From: Mycolicibacterium hodleri
GTDB lineage: Bacteria; Actinomycetota; Actinomycetes; Mycobacteriales; Mycobacteriaceae
Reading direction: 5' to 3'
Length of the DNA: 64,000 nt
Assembly (NCBI RefSeq): GCF_006439015.1
Contig: NZ_RCZG01000007.1
Coordinates: 186,001 to 250,000, forward strand
Shown here piece by piece: positions 25,019-33,781 of the stretch; positions within the stretch are counted from its first letter, which is position 1, and the number at the start of each line of letters is the position of its first letter. Made by a program: the position numbers and the translations under genes. The notes under the pieces were generated by a model that ran no database searches, was not told the origin of the DNA, and was given only the letters and a program-made list of their open reading frames with translations.

Positions 25019-26164
25019 GTGCTACCCAGTCCGTACTCCCCCGGCGCGCTGCCCGTCTACCTCGCAGGCCGCGGGACAGAACTCGAAACCATTCGCGCCC
25101 GCCTCGCGCGCACCGGGATGCTGGGTCGTTCCGGTGGTCCGTTGCTCGCATTTCATGGTTCGCGGGGGCTGGGCAAGACCTCGTTGCTTCGTGCGGCACA
25201 GCGTGAGGCGGCCGCCGCCGGCTACCTCACCGTGTGGGTTACTGGCCGGGATGACGTGGCGCTCGCCCCGGACCTCGCGGCGTCGTTGACCGAGGAGATC
25301 AGCCGCCGATCGACGGGCCAGAAGGCCAAGGGGCTCCTGCAGAACCTCAGCAAGGTGCAAATCGAGGTCGGACTTCCAGGTGCCAAGGTCGGCGTCGAGG
25401 CCAACAGGACCCGCGCGAGTGCCGTCGTCGAGCGGAACCTCGCTGACGCCGGCCGATTCGCGCGCCAGCACGATCACCATGGCCTCGCGGTGTTCGTCGA
25501 TGAGTTCCAAGAGGCGCAGCTGAGTGACCGGCGGTCCCTGCTCATCGCGCTTCAACACTTCGACGGCGCCCCAGAAGGCTGCCCGGTGGCGATCATCGCC
25601 GCAGGCCTTCCGTCCCTACTAGCGGCGGTCCCAGAAGCCGCAACCTTCGGGGAACGCACCGACTTCGTCGAGATCGGCCTGCTCGGTGACGTCGCGGTGG
25701 CCGAAGCGCTGCGGCTGCCAGCCCACGAACTCGGAGTGTCGTGGTCTGACGACGCCATCATCGCGGCCATCGAGGCCGCCGCGGGATATCCGCACCGAGT
25801 GCAGCTGATCGGTGATGCCGCGTGGGAGGCGGGACGACCCGGAAGCGGCGACGTCATCGGTCTGGCTCAGGTACGCATGGGTGCCGAGCGCGCCGATCGA
25901 CGGATGGCGGCGCTCTTTCGCAGCCGGATGGCGAAGATCAATCCCGAGCAGCGGCGCGTCGTGATGGCGATGGCCGAACTCGGCGACCAACCCGTGTCAC
26001 GCGCAGCCGTCGCCGGCCGCCTCGGCATCACCTCCGAGGCGCTGAGCCGTCCGCGGCAGGAGCTCATCAACCGCGGCCTCATCGAGTCGGCGGGTCGCGG
26101 CCTCCTCCGCTTCACCATCCCCGGCTTCGCAGGCTTCCTCCGCACCGCTGTCGACCTGGACTGA
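25019..26164 (+). CDS. AAA+ ATPase with C-terminal winged helix (ORC/Cdc6-like), function unknown
   Basis: A 381-residue P-loop ATPase. Walker A is GSRGLGKTS, Walker B is LAVFVDEFQ, a sensor-like LPSLLA follows, and a C-terminal winged-helix reads VSRAAVAGRLGITSEALSRPRQELINRGLIES. This layout matches the STAND/ORC1-like ATP-binding proteins that occur singly in actinobacteria. GTG 25019 is chosen because GGAGAG precedes it; the frame is open to 24917, but that part covers the dyad. It is convergent with the MOSC-reductase gene. It could be a DNA-binding or defence-type ATPase; neither is proven. Confidence 0.78.
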   Translation: MLPSPYSPGALPVYLAGRGTELETIRARLARTGMLGRSGGPLLAFHGSRGLGKTSLLRAAQREAAAAGYLTVWVTGRDDVALAPDLAASLTEEISRRSTGQKAKGLLQNLSKVQIEVGLPGAKVGVEANRTRASAVVERNLADAGRFARQHDHHGLAVFVDEFQEAQLSDRRSLLIALQHFDGAPEGCPVAIIAAGLPSLLAAVPEAATFGERTDFVEIGLLGDVAVAEALRLPAHELGVSWSDDAIIAAIEAAAGYPHRVQLIGDAAWEAGRPGSGDVIGLAQVRMGAERADRRMAALFRSRMAKINPEQRRVVMAMAELGDQPVSRAAVAGRLGITSEALSRPRQELINRGLIESAGRGLLRFTIPGFAGFLRTAVDLD

Positions 26165-26238
26165 CGCAGCGAAGGTCCCCACGCGATGCTGGTCGTGGGT
26201 GGGTCAGCGCGCGACGCGCGAAGCGATCGCCGGCGCTG

Positions 26239-28002
26239 TCACAGGTCGAGCACCACTTCCTCGGTGGGCCATGAGCAACAGATCAGGATGTTTCCCTCGG
26301 CGGGTGGTTCCAGGGGGTCAGGGTCGTAGTGGACGGTCCCCGACAGCAGCGCCGTCTCGCAGTTGTGGCATACCCCGGTGCGGCAGGACCACCGGGTCGG
26401 GACGTCACAGGTTTCGGCGAACTCGAGCAGGCTGGTGCTTGGCGGTCCCCAGGATGCCGAGAGACCGCTGCGCGCGAATTGAACCTCAGGTCCGGGTCCG
26501 GGCGATCCCACGGGTTGGTGCGGGGGAACCGACGTCGCAGCGATTCCGGGCGTGAGAGCGGCTGCCGCGCCGAAGAGTTCGGAATGTACGCGAGATGGAT
26601 CCAGTCCGTACGCCGCGAGGCCGGAGCTGAGTTCGTCCATGAACGCCGAAGGTCCGCACAGGTAGGCGTCTGCGTCCTTCGGGAGACCGAGTCCACCGAT
26701 CGCGTCGCGCGACAACCGGCCCAGCTCGGTGAAGTCGATGCCACGTCGGTCGGTCGGGGCTGGACGGCTGTAGAAGATGTGAGAATGGCTGCCCGGTAAT
26801 TGATTCAGCAGATTACTGGTCTCCTCGGCAAACGGATGCTCCTCGCCGTTGCGGGCTCCGTGCAGCCACCACAGTGGACGTTCTGAGTGTGTCGCTGCCA
26901 GCCAGTGCAGCATCGAGAGCACCGGGGTGGCTCCAACTCCGGCGGAGAGCAGAATCAGCGGCGTGGCCGTATCGGTGAGGAAGAAGGTGCCGCGTGGTGC
27001 GGCGACGTCGAGGAGATCACCGGGGTGGACGTGGCCGTGAATGTGTCCGCTGGCCAATCCATGGGGCTCCCGTTTGACGCTGATTCGGTACTCCGCGGAC
27101 TCTGGTTGGTTGGACAGCGAGTAGTTGCGGACCAGCGGCGCACCGTTCGGTCCGGGGTAGAGCCGCAAGGTGATCGACTGTCCAGGAAGCCATTTCGGAA
27201 GTGGGGCACCGTCGGGGTCGGCCAGCGAGACCGAGCGCACATGGTGACTTTCGTCGTGGACAGCGCTGACTCGTAGTGGTCGGAACCCCGTCCATGCCGG
27301 CGGGGGGCTAGTCGCAGCGGTCGTCAGCCCGACGTTGCCTGCTGACCCAGCCGGGTTCCCGGCCTGCTCCGCCAGACTCCGCAGTGAAGCCTGCCAGCCG
27401 GGGCTGAGCGCCGGGATGCGTAGTGCCCGTTCGAGGGCGTCGCGAGGGTGCCCAGGCAGGTAGAGCAGGGCGTCGACCTCAGCGACCGACACCTGCTCGG
27501 GTCCAGAGCTGATCTTGACGATTTCCTGGCCGGCTTCGACTTCACCTTCGGTGATCACCCGGCAGTAGAACCCTGGCCGCCCGTGCGAGACCAGCAGTGC
27601 CGCCATCCGCGGTTCGCCGATGCGCATGCCGGCCCGGTAGCAGGTGACCCGGGGCTGGGTGACCTCGAAGACCGCCTGCCCGATCCGGTACCGGTCTCCG
27701 ATGCACACCTCGTCGTCAGGCAGGCCGTCGACAGTGAGGTTCTCCCCCAAAAGCCCTGGCAACAAGTCGTTGCGGTCGAACACCTGCGCCCAGTGCCGGT
27801 ACGACTCGAGTTGGTAGACCAAGACGGCGCGATTCTCCCCGCCGTGGCCTCCGAGGTCACCTTGGCCGTCCCCGTCGACGTTGAGCCGACGCACCATCCG
27901 GGGCCCGGTCACCGGATGTTTCCACGCGCCGGTGTAGACGGTGCGCTGATTCCACTCGACATCCCTTGGCAAGCCGACGTTCACTGACGTCAGTGTCGCC
28001 AT
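26239..28002 (-). CDS. MOSC domain - ferredoxin reductase - 2Fe-2S ferredoxin fusion protein
   Basis: A 587-residue three-part protein. Residues about 1-165 form a MOSC domain (QGDLGGHGGENRAVLVYQ, LGENLTVDGL, VTCYRAG), which handles sulfur or molybdenum cofactor. Residues about 240-475 form an FNR-like FAD/NAD(P) reductase (RNYSLSNQPES, LLSAGVGATPVLSML, YLCGPSAFM). The C-terminus is a plant-type ferredoxin with CRTGVCHNCE and a fourth cysteine in ILICCSWP. This resembles YiiM-type MOSC fused to a reductase chain, suggesting a self-contained electron-transfer system for reducing N-hydroxylated or similar substrates. ATG 28002 follows AGGAGA; GTG 28005 is adjacent in frame. Confidence 0.88.
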   Translation of the reverse strand: MATLTSVNVGLPRDVEWNQRTVYTGAWKHPVTGPRMVRRLNVDGDGQGDLGGHGGENRAVLVYQLESYRHWAQVFDRNDLLPGLLGENLTVDGLPDDEVCIGDRYRIGQAVFEVTQPRVTCYRAGMRIGEPRMAALLVSHGRPGFYCRVITEGEVEAGQEIVKISSGPEQVSVAEVDALLYLPGHPRDALERALRIPALSPGWQASLRSLAEQAGNPAGSAGNVGLTTAATSPPPAWTGFRPLRVSAVHDESHHVRSVSLADPDGAPLPKWLPGQSITLRLYPGPNGAPLVRNYSLSNQPESAEYRISVKREPHGLASGHIHGHVHPGDLLDVAAPRGTFFLTDTATPLILLSAGVGATPVLSMLHWLAATHSERPLWWLHGARNGEEHPFAEETSNLLNQLPGSHSHIFYSRPAPTDRRGIDFTELGRLSRDAIGGLGLPKDADAYLCGPSAFMDELSSGLAAYGLDPSRVHSELFGAAAALTPGIAATSVPPHQPVGSPGPGPEVQFARSGLSASWGPPSTSLLEFAETCDVPTRWSCRTGVCHNCETALLSGTVHYDPDPLEPPAEGNILICCSWPTEEVVLDL

Positions 28003-28044
28003 CACGGTCTCCTCTGTTCGGGGTTAAGCAACATTGATCCAGTC

Positions 28045-29262
28045 TCAGCCGAAGCCCGGCACGACCGACAGGGCAGTAACGATCATCGCGGTGGAAGCCG
28101 CCATCGAGACGACATTGCCGATGAACGGGTGAAAGTCCGGGGGCAGCCGTCGGGCTACTGCTGCAGCGAACGGCGGCCCCACGAGCGCCCCAAGAGCAGC
28201 GCCGGTCACGACGGCCTGCACGGATCCGTCGAACGCGAGAACCGTTGCCGGAGCGATGGACACGACGGGGATGAAGGTGGGGTACCAGCCGTAGGTCGCC
28301 CACTGGCGGTGCCACAGCGCGACGGACAGTGCGGCAGCCAGAACTTGTGACGTCAACAATTCGGGCAACAGGTCCCCGACGTTGCCTGCCATCTCGGGGT
28401 TGAGCAGATAGCTGATCACGGTGCCTGCCAGCAGACCGGCGCTGGCGAATTCGTTGCCGATGAACTGGGCGTCGGTGAAGTCGGCCAGGATGCGACGCGA
28501 CAGCCACCGCGGCCCTTGCCGACCGGCGTCGACGAAGTGGTGCGGGGATCCTGCGCTGCAGCGCGGCACGACCACTGTCGGGACCCGCATCCAGGGCAAG
28601 TGCCGGCACAGGACGAAGGCCAGCAGTGCGCTGATCGCCATGCCGGTGGTGGCCCCGACCACAGAAGGAAGACCGAGGGGGCGGCACCCGAAGTTGACCG
28701 CGATCAGGGCGATCGGGGTACTCAGCGCGGCGCCGAAGACCGCGCCGGTCAGCGCCACGGAGCACCGGCCCCCGTAGACCAGGACGACGGCCGGGGGAAC
28801 CGAGGCGAACGGAACGAACGTGGGCTGCCACATGCCCGACACAGCGATCGTCCATCCCCACGCTGCGTTGCTCAGCACCAGTCCCAAGGCAGCGCTGCCC
28901 ACCGCCCAGCCGAACAGGCCTGTGCCGGAGGTGACCGGAAACCCCATCCAGCGCTTCTTCGCCCTGAAGGCCCAGTGGGCAAGGTAGCCGCCGAACAGCA
29001 TCAGTGCACCGGCCAGCGCGGAGTGCGCGTAACCGGGTTCGGTGGTGTCACCCAGAACCCAGGCGACCCATGACGCAACGTCCGAGTAGTCGCCGTGCCA
29101 TCCGGTGTATCTGGGCATGACCACCGGTAGCGACGGCCGTAGCCGGGCCAGAACCAGGAGGATCATCGCCGCGGCGCCGGCGATCAGCGCCGCCGTCACC
29201 CACAGCGTGCATAACGAGGAACGTTCCCTCGCTACGGAATCACTCACGGCGGTCGAACTCAT
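28045..29262 (-). CDS. Polytopic membrane protein with internal duplication, unknown function
   Basis: About 405 residues with roughly ten hydrophobic segments. Two halves share the same motif: WQPTFVPFASVPPAVVL near residue 145 and WYPTFIPVVSIAPATVL near residue 325, each followed by a small Gly/Ala-rich helix pair (ALTGAVFGAALSTP and VVTGAALGALVGPP). This is the pattern of an inverted or tandem repeat transporter or channel. The start is uncertain: ATG 29262 overlaps the preceding gene by 23 bp, and GTG 29247 by 8 bp. I do not recognise the family. It is cotranscribed with the split-barrel protein. Confidence 0.7.
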   Translation of the reverse strand: MSSTAVSDSVARERSSLCTLWVTAALIAGAAAMILLVLARLRPSLPVVMPRYTGWHGDYSDVASWVAWVLGDTTEPGYAHSALAGALMLFGGYLAHWAFRAKKRWMGFPVTSGTGLFGWAVGSAALGLVLSNAAWGWTIAVSGMWQPTFVPFASVPPAVVLVYGGRCSVALTGAVFGAALSTPIALIAVNFGCRPLGLPSVVGATTGMAISALLAFVLCRHLPWMRVPTVVVPRCSAGSPHHFVDAGRQGPRWLSRRILADFTDAQFIGNEFASAGLLAGTVISYLLNPEMAGNVGDLLPELLTSQVLAAALSVALWHRQWATYGWYPTFIPVVSIAPATVLAFDGSVQAVVTGAALGALVGPPFAAAVARRLPPDFHPFIGNVVSMAASTAMIVTALSVVPGFG

Positions 29263-29671
29263 CACGTAGCTGGGTGTTCTCGGCCCGTAGTGCGGCGAGT
29301 TGGTGGCGCAGCAGGGCGAGGTGTGCGTCGAGTTCGTCCACGGTGAACCGGGCGGTGATGTGTTGAGGACAGTTCGAGTCGAAGGCCTCGACGGCGACCA
29401 AAACCGCGCGCTCGACGACGGCGCCGTAGGCGGGATCGGCAAAGCTTCCGACCAGAGTGGGGTCCTGTTCGGCCGTGACGATTCGGGCGTGACCATAAAT
29501 CTTCAGCCGACGCTGGTGGAGGTAGTGCTTCTCGTCCTCGGTGAGCGCGTCAGTACCGGGCGCTGCCGTGCCTTGGATGCGTTTGCGGTCATAGAAGGCG
29601 TGGCTGCCGTGGTCGCGCTGGACGTCACCGACCGCCCCGGTGAACGCGATCGCGCCGTAGTGCGTGCTCAC
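29240..29671 (-). CDS. Pyridoxamine 5'-phosphate oxidase-family (FMN split-barrel) protein with internal deletion
   Basis: A 143-residue protein. The N-terminus (MSTHYGAIAFTG, RDHGSHAFYDRKRIQG) and C-terminus (RRLKIYGHARIV, DSNCPQHITARFT) are typical of a flavin split-barrel family of about 200 residues. The central strands that bind FMN, usually including a GWPYVQHRGG-type block, are missing. The junction is near residue 51 (about 29518), where ALTEDEKHYL runs directly into HQRRLKIYG. The frame is kept, so a shortened protein may be made, but the flavin site should be lost. The C-terminus adds a coiled-coil LRHQLAALRAENTQL. Confidence 0.75.
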   Translation of the reverse strand: MSTHYGAIAFTGAVGDVQRDHGSHAFYDRKRIQGTAAPGTDALTEDEKHYLHQRRLKIYGHARIVTAEQDPTLVGSFADPAYGAVVERAVLVAVEAFDSNCPQHITARFTVDELDAHLALLRHQLAALRAENTQLRDEFDRRE

Positions 29672-29716
29672 CAGGATGCTCCTTCAGATGGTGCCGAGGG
29701 TGTCTGCCGACCGGGT

Positions 29717-30559
29717 TCACCGGGCGAGGAATGCCAGCAGTTCGTGGTTGACGTCCTCGGCGTAGGTCCACAGCAGACCGTGCGGCGCTCCGGGGATCTC
29801 GACGTAGTTCGCGCGGGGAAGCAGTGCGTGCAACGGACGTGCAGTGGCGTCGATCGGAAGGATCCGGTCGTGGGTCCCATGGACGATCAACACCCCGATG
29901 TCGTATTCGGCGATCTTGGCGACGTCGGCCCGAAAGTCGGTGGTCCACGTGATCACCGCAGCGACCGATGCATACGCCGACGCCGAACACGCTGCTTCCC
30001 AGGAACTTTCGATGACGTCGCCGCTAATGCGGATGCCGAGTGTCTCGTCGGCGTTGTAGACGTCGGCATAGAACTGGTGCAGGAACGCGTAGCGGTCCTT
30101 GACCGCGGCGGCCAAGGCCGAGGCGAAGACCGCGGCGTCCAGGCCAGCCGGGTTGGTGTCGGTCTTGAGCAGAAACGGCTCCAGCACGGCGATGAAAACC
30201 GCCTTGTCGACCCTGGCCGGTCCATAGGTGCCCAGGTAGCGGCCGACTTCCCCGGTGCCCATCGAATATCCAGCAAGGACGACGTCGGTGACGTCGAGGA
30301 CCTCGATCAAGGTGTTGAGGTCAGCGGCAAAGGTGTCGTAGTCATAGCCGATGGTCGCGTGCCCGGAACGGCCGAATCCACGCCGGTCGTATGTGATCAC
30401 GCGGTAACCGGCGCCCAGCAACGCGGGAACTTGCTTCTCCCAGGCATGCCCGTCGAGGGGGAACCCGTCGACCAAGACAACGGGCTGACCGTTGCCGCGG
30501 TCCTCGTAGTAGAGGTCGATGTCTACCGCGTTCTCCACGTCGACGGAGATGAAGGGCAT
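29717..30559 (-). CDS. Alpha/beta hydrolase (haloperoxidase/chloroperoxidase-like)
   Basis: A 280-residue hydrolase with nucleophile elbow GYSMGTGEVG (Ser99), acid in GTHDRILPID and histidine in PHGLLWT, typical of cofactor-free haloperoxidase-like esterases. The oxyanion motif, usually HGFPL, reads DGFPLDGHAW, so the His is Asp31. ATG 30559 gives the usual MPFISV start; the open frame to 30649 is not conserved in style. It follows the LuxR regulator on the same strand by 127 bp and precedes the split-barrel gene by 45 bp. Confidence 0.85.
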   Translation of the reverse strand: MPFISVDVENAVDIDLYYEDRGNGQPVVLVDGFPLDGHAWEKQVPALLGAGYRVITYDRRGFGRSGHATIGYDYDTFAADLNTLIEVLDVTDVVLAGYSMGTGEVGRYLGTYGPARVDKAVFIAVLEPFLLKTDTNPAGLDAAVFASALAAAVKDRYAFLHQFYADVYNADETLGIRISGDVIESSWEAACSASAYASVAAVITWTTDFRADVAKIAEYDIGVLIVHGTHDRILPIDATARPLHALLPRANYVEIPGAPHGLLWTYAEDVNHELLAFLAR

Positions 30560-30686
30560 GGCGATCGCCTTTCCGCGGGATGAGGAGTTGCCGGGGCGCC
30601 GTCCGAGCGCAGAGCGCGCGGTTCGGCCAGCACAACACACCGCGATCACCGGCGAATCATGGGAAAACCCCAGTCGATCACCCAGG

Positions 30687-33545
30687 TCACGGTGACGTGA
30701 TGCCCGGGTGCCCCTCCAGACCCTCCGAGAGGGCGGACGCGAGTTGGCGGCGTGACGTCACGCCCAGTTTTCGGAAGACCTTGCTGAGGTGGTATTCCAC
30801 GGTGGACGTGGTCACGAACAGTCGACTAGCGATCTCGGCGTTGGTCGCGCCGGCGCCCGCTTGCCGCGCCACCTGGGCCTCCTGCGGTGTCAGTCCGAAC
30901 GGGTTGTCCACGCCCGGCACATCAGTCCTCGTCTGGCCGGCGGCGCGCCGCTCGGCACCCGTGCGGCCGGCGAACGCGGCGGCGCCCATCGCGGTGAACA
31001 TGTCATAGGCCGTCCGCAGCTGCACCTCCGCGTCACGACGACGTTTCCTGCGGCGCAGCCACTCGCCATACAACAGATGCGCACGGGCGAGTTCGGTGCG
31101 CACCGCGGTCGCCGCCAGGTGCCCGATGGCCTCCAGGTAGTACGGCTCGGCGTCAGCGTCGGCGGCCATCAAAGCCCGCGACCTCGCCAACAGACCCAGA
31201 GCCCACGGGGTGGCCGCGACGGTGGCGCGTTCGGTCAGCCGCGTCAGCGCCACCTCAGCGGCGGCTCGGTCTCCGCCACGCACGCCGGCCTCTACGACCT
31301 CGGGCAGCACCCGGTTTCCGAAGCCGGGCGGGTCGTCGTGCAATATCTGCACACCCCATGCGAGCGCCTCCGGGTACCGGCCCAGCCCGAGTTCCAGGAC
31401 GGTCAGCCCCATCAGCGCGAAGATCTCCAGGATCGAGGCACCCTTCTGACGACCCCAGTCCGCGGTGGAAGATGCCACCGCGCGGCTCTCGTTTTCGCGG
31501 CCCTGCCACGCGCGCACCTCCAACAGCACCCCGGTCGTGGCGGGGGGCGGCACCCCGATCAGCACAGAGATCTCGGCGGCCTCGCCGTAGCTGTTCTCGG
31601 CATCGTTCATCTGTCCGGCCCAGGCCTGACTCGTCGAGAGTCCGGCCAGAGTGATCCGCATCGCCGCCAGGGCCCCTTGGCGGCGCTCGATGGCTTGGGC
31701 GCGTTCGAACATCGCCCGACGGCCTTGCTCGTCCCACACGTCGTCGGCGGCGAACCATCCCAGAATCGTCGACGGGATGTCGACGTGGGCGGCGGCCTCG
31801 TCGGTGAACATCATCGCCACCGCGGCTCGCAGCAGCGGGACCGCTTCGGCGTAGCCGCTGGCGATTCGGGTGGCGAAACCATCGAGCAGCAGGTCGTTGC
31901 CGCTGGGCGGCCGACGTGGGTCCCGCGCGGCACCCAGCGCCGCGTGCGCCACCTCTTCGAGGGTCGTGCCTGCGGTGTATTGGCGGGCGACGATCGCGGC
32001 CTGCATGGCATCGAACAGAATCTGCCGGACCAGGCATAGGTCGGTCGGTTCGACCCTCATCGCCGCGTCCAACAGGATGGCGGGGACGTCTTTGTGTCGG
32101 GAGAAGAACACCGAGATGGCTGCGCGCAGGCGTTGCACCGCGACGTGCAATCCGGCGTCGTCGAGTCCCGGAGTCGCCAAATCCAGCAGGGCCTCGGCCA
32201 GTGGGCCGTCACCAGCCGCCAGATGGGCCTGTGCGGCCGCCAGATACCGCAACGCACGGTCCCGGGTTTCAGCCGACAGCTCAGCGGCGCGCGTCAAGAA
32301 CGCGGCCTGCATGGTGTAGCCACCCCGGCGCTGCGCGCGCTCCGCCGAGGCCTCCAGGTCGGCGGCGATCGTCTCCTCGGGAGTCGTCACGGCGGCCGCC
32401 CGGTGCCAGGCGGCCTGGTCGTCATCACCGTCGCGATTGGCCACCGTGGCCAGCGCGTCGTGCACGCGCTGGCGCTCCTCGGGTGTTGCACCGTCATACA
32501 CCGCCGAGCGGATGAGGGGATGACGGAACGCGATGCGCGGCTCCAGGGATAGGATGCCCTGCTGCACAGCGTGATTGGCCGCTGCCGCGGCAACGCCCAG
32601 CAGCGCCCCAGCTCGCCACACCGTCGATGGCTTCTCGTCAGCGCAGGCCGCGGCGACGAGCAGAACGGTGCGTGCCTCCGATGAGAGCGTGGCGACCTGC
32701 GCGAGGAAGTGGACGTCAACCCGACGCCCGACCGGCAGGCGGCGTGGCAAGGGGAACCGCCCGGCCAACTGTTCGGCGCTGAGTTCGGAGAGCAACTCCA
32801 GCATCGCCAGCGGGTTGCCGCCGGTCTCGTCGATCACGCGCGCCGACACTCGCGGATCGAGTGGTCCGGACACGGCCTCGTCGAGGATCGCGTGAGCCGA
32901 CCCCGGATCCAGTGCAGCGATCCGCCGGGTCGCCAATCCGTCCAGCGCCGTCAGGTCTCCGGCGTGCTCGCGGGCGCTGAACACCATGCCGACGGGGTCG
33001 GCGTACAGGCGCCGCGCGATGAATCCCAGCACCGCCAGCGATTCCTGGTCCAGCCACTGCGCATCGTCGATCAGACAGACCACCGGACCCTCCGCGGCGA
33101 CCTCCGACAACAGCGCCAACGCGGCGAGGCTCACCAGGAACCGGTTCGGTGGCGGCCCCTCGATGAGGCCGAACGTCACCTCAAGCGCATTGCGGTGCGG
33201 TCCGGCGAGCCTGTCCCGACGACTGAGATACGGCATGAGGAGCCGGTGCAGCGCGGCGAAACCCAACCTCAACTCCGATTGCGCGCCGACAATCCACAGG
33301 ATCGTCACATCCGAAGCCGACTCCGCCAGGTACTTCAACAAGCGAGTCTTGCCGACACCGGGTTCACCCATGAACACCAGTGACCCGCTCAAGCCGTCCC
33401 GGACGTCGGTCGCGAGCTTGTCGACCATCGCGCACTCTGCGCCCCGCCCGAGGAGGGTGTGGGTCACGCCAGCAGCGTCCGTCCGATCCTCGGTCAACGT
33501 GCTTCCCCACGCTCGTCGTCCGGTGCAGACATCGACACAGCCCAC
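30687..33545 (-). CDS. Large LuxR-family (LAL/MalT-type) ATP-binding transcriptional regulator
   Basis: A 952-residue regulator. An N-terminal AAA ATPase has Walker A GEPGVGKTR (residues 60-68) and Walker B VCLIDDAQWLD (about 155). A long helical repeat region of about 550 residues follows, and a C-terminal LuxR helix-turn-helix reads LTPQEAQVARQAGAG, TNAEIASRLFVTTSTVEYHLSKV. LAL proteins activate target operons when ATP and an inducer are bound. The start is uncertain: GTG 33545 opens the frame, and TTG 33497 gives LTEDRTDAAGV. It lies before, and on the same strand as, the hydrolase and split-barrel genes that it may control. Confidence 0.88.
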   Translation of the reverse strand: MGCVDVCTGRRAWGSTLTEDRTDAAGVTHTLLGRGAECAMVDKLATDVRDGLSGSLVFMGEPGVGKTRLLKYLAESASDVTILWIVGAQSELRLGFAALHRLLMPYLSRRDRLAGPHRNALEVTFGLIEGPPPNRFLVSLAALALLSEVAAEGPVVCLIDDAQWLDQESLAVLGFIARRLYADPVGMVFSAREHAGDLTALDGLATRRIAALDPGSAHAILDEAVSGPLDPRVSARVIDETGGNPLAMLELLSELSAEQLAGRFPLPRRLPVGRRVDVHFLAQVATLSSEARTVLLVAAACADEKPSTVWRAGALLGVAAAAANHAVQQGILSLEPRIAFRHPLIRSAVYDGATPEERQRVHDALATVANRDGDDDQAAWHRAAAVTTPEETIAADLEASAERAQRRGGYTMQAAFLTRAAELSAETRDRALRYLAAAQAHLAAGDGPLAEALLDLATPGLDDAGLHVAVQRLRAAISVFFSRHKDVPAILLDAAMRVEPTDLCLVRQILFDAMQAAIVARQYTAGTTLEEVAHAALGAARDPRRPPSGNDLLLDGFATRIASGYAEAVPLLRAAVAMMFTDEAAAHVDIPSTILGWFAADDVWDEQGRRAMFERAQAIERRQGALAAMRITLAGLSTSQAWAGQMNDAENSYGEAAEISVLIGVPPPATTGVLLEVRAWQGRENESRAVASSTADWGRQKGASILEIFALMGLTVLELGLGRYPEALAWGVQILHDDPPGFGNRVLPEVVEAGVRGGDRAAAEVALTRLTERATVAATPWALGLLARSRALMAADADAEPYYLEAIGHLAATAVRTELARAHLLYGEWLRRRKRRRDAEVQLRTAYDMFTAMGAAAFAGRTGAERRAAGQTRTDVPGVDNPFGLTPQEAQVARQAGAGATNAEIASRLFVTTSTVEYHLSKVFRKLGVTSRRQLASALSEGLEGHPGITSP

Positions 33546-33781
33546 TCCTACAGTGCTATCTACTCAGCACAGAGACTAGATCTGACCAGCGCATCGTGAC
33601 GGCGATACGCGAGCTTCGGGTCTTCGGAACGCCGTCCGCTTCCAACCACTGGGGTTGATCCCGGATTCGCGCCGGCCTGGTTTCGTGGTCGGCTCAAAAG
33701 GGTCGGCGGCGCCGACACACACCACGCCCACTGCCCTGCCGACCCGAGCACGTGACGGCAGCTTCCGAATAGGTGACGTCC

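Noticed and set aside
24675..25199. A 174-residue minus-strand ORF over the ATPase promoter
   Set aside because: It is antisense to the ATPase start and the dyad, arginine-rich, and without family features.
26207..26220. CGCGCG-A-CGCGCG palindrome between convergent genes as a terminator
   Set aside because: A single-base centre cannot form a stable hairpin loop and there is no T-run.
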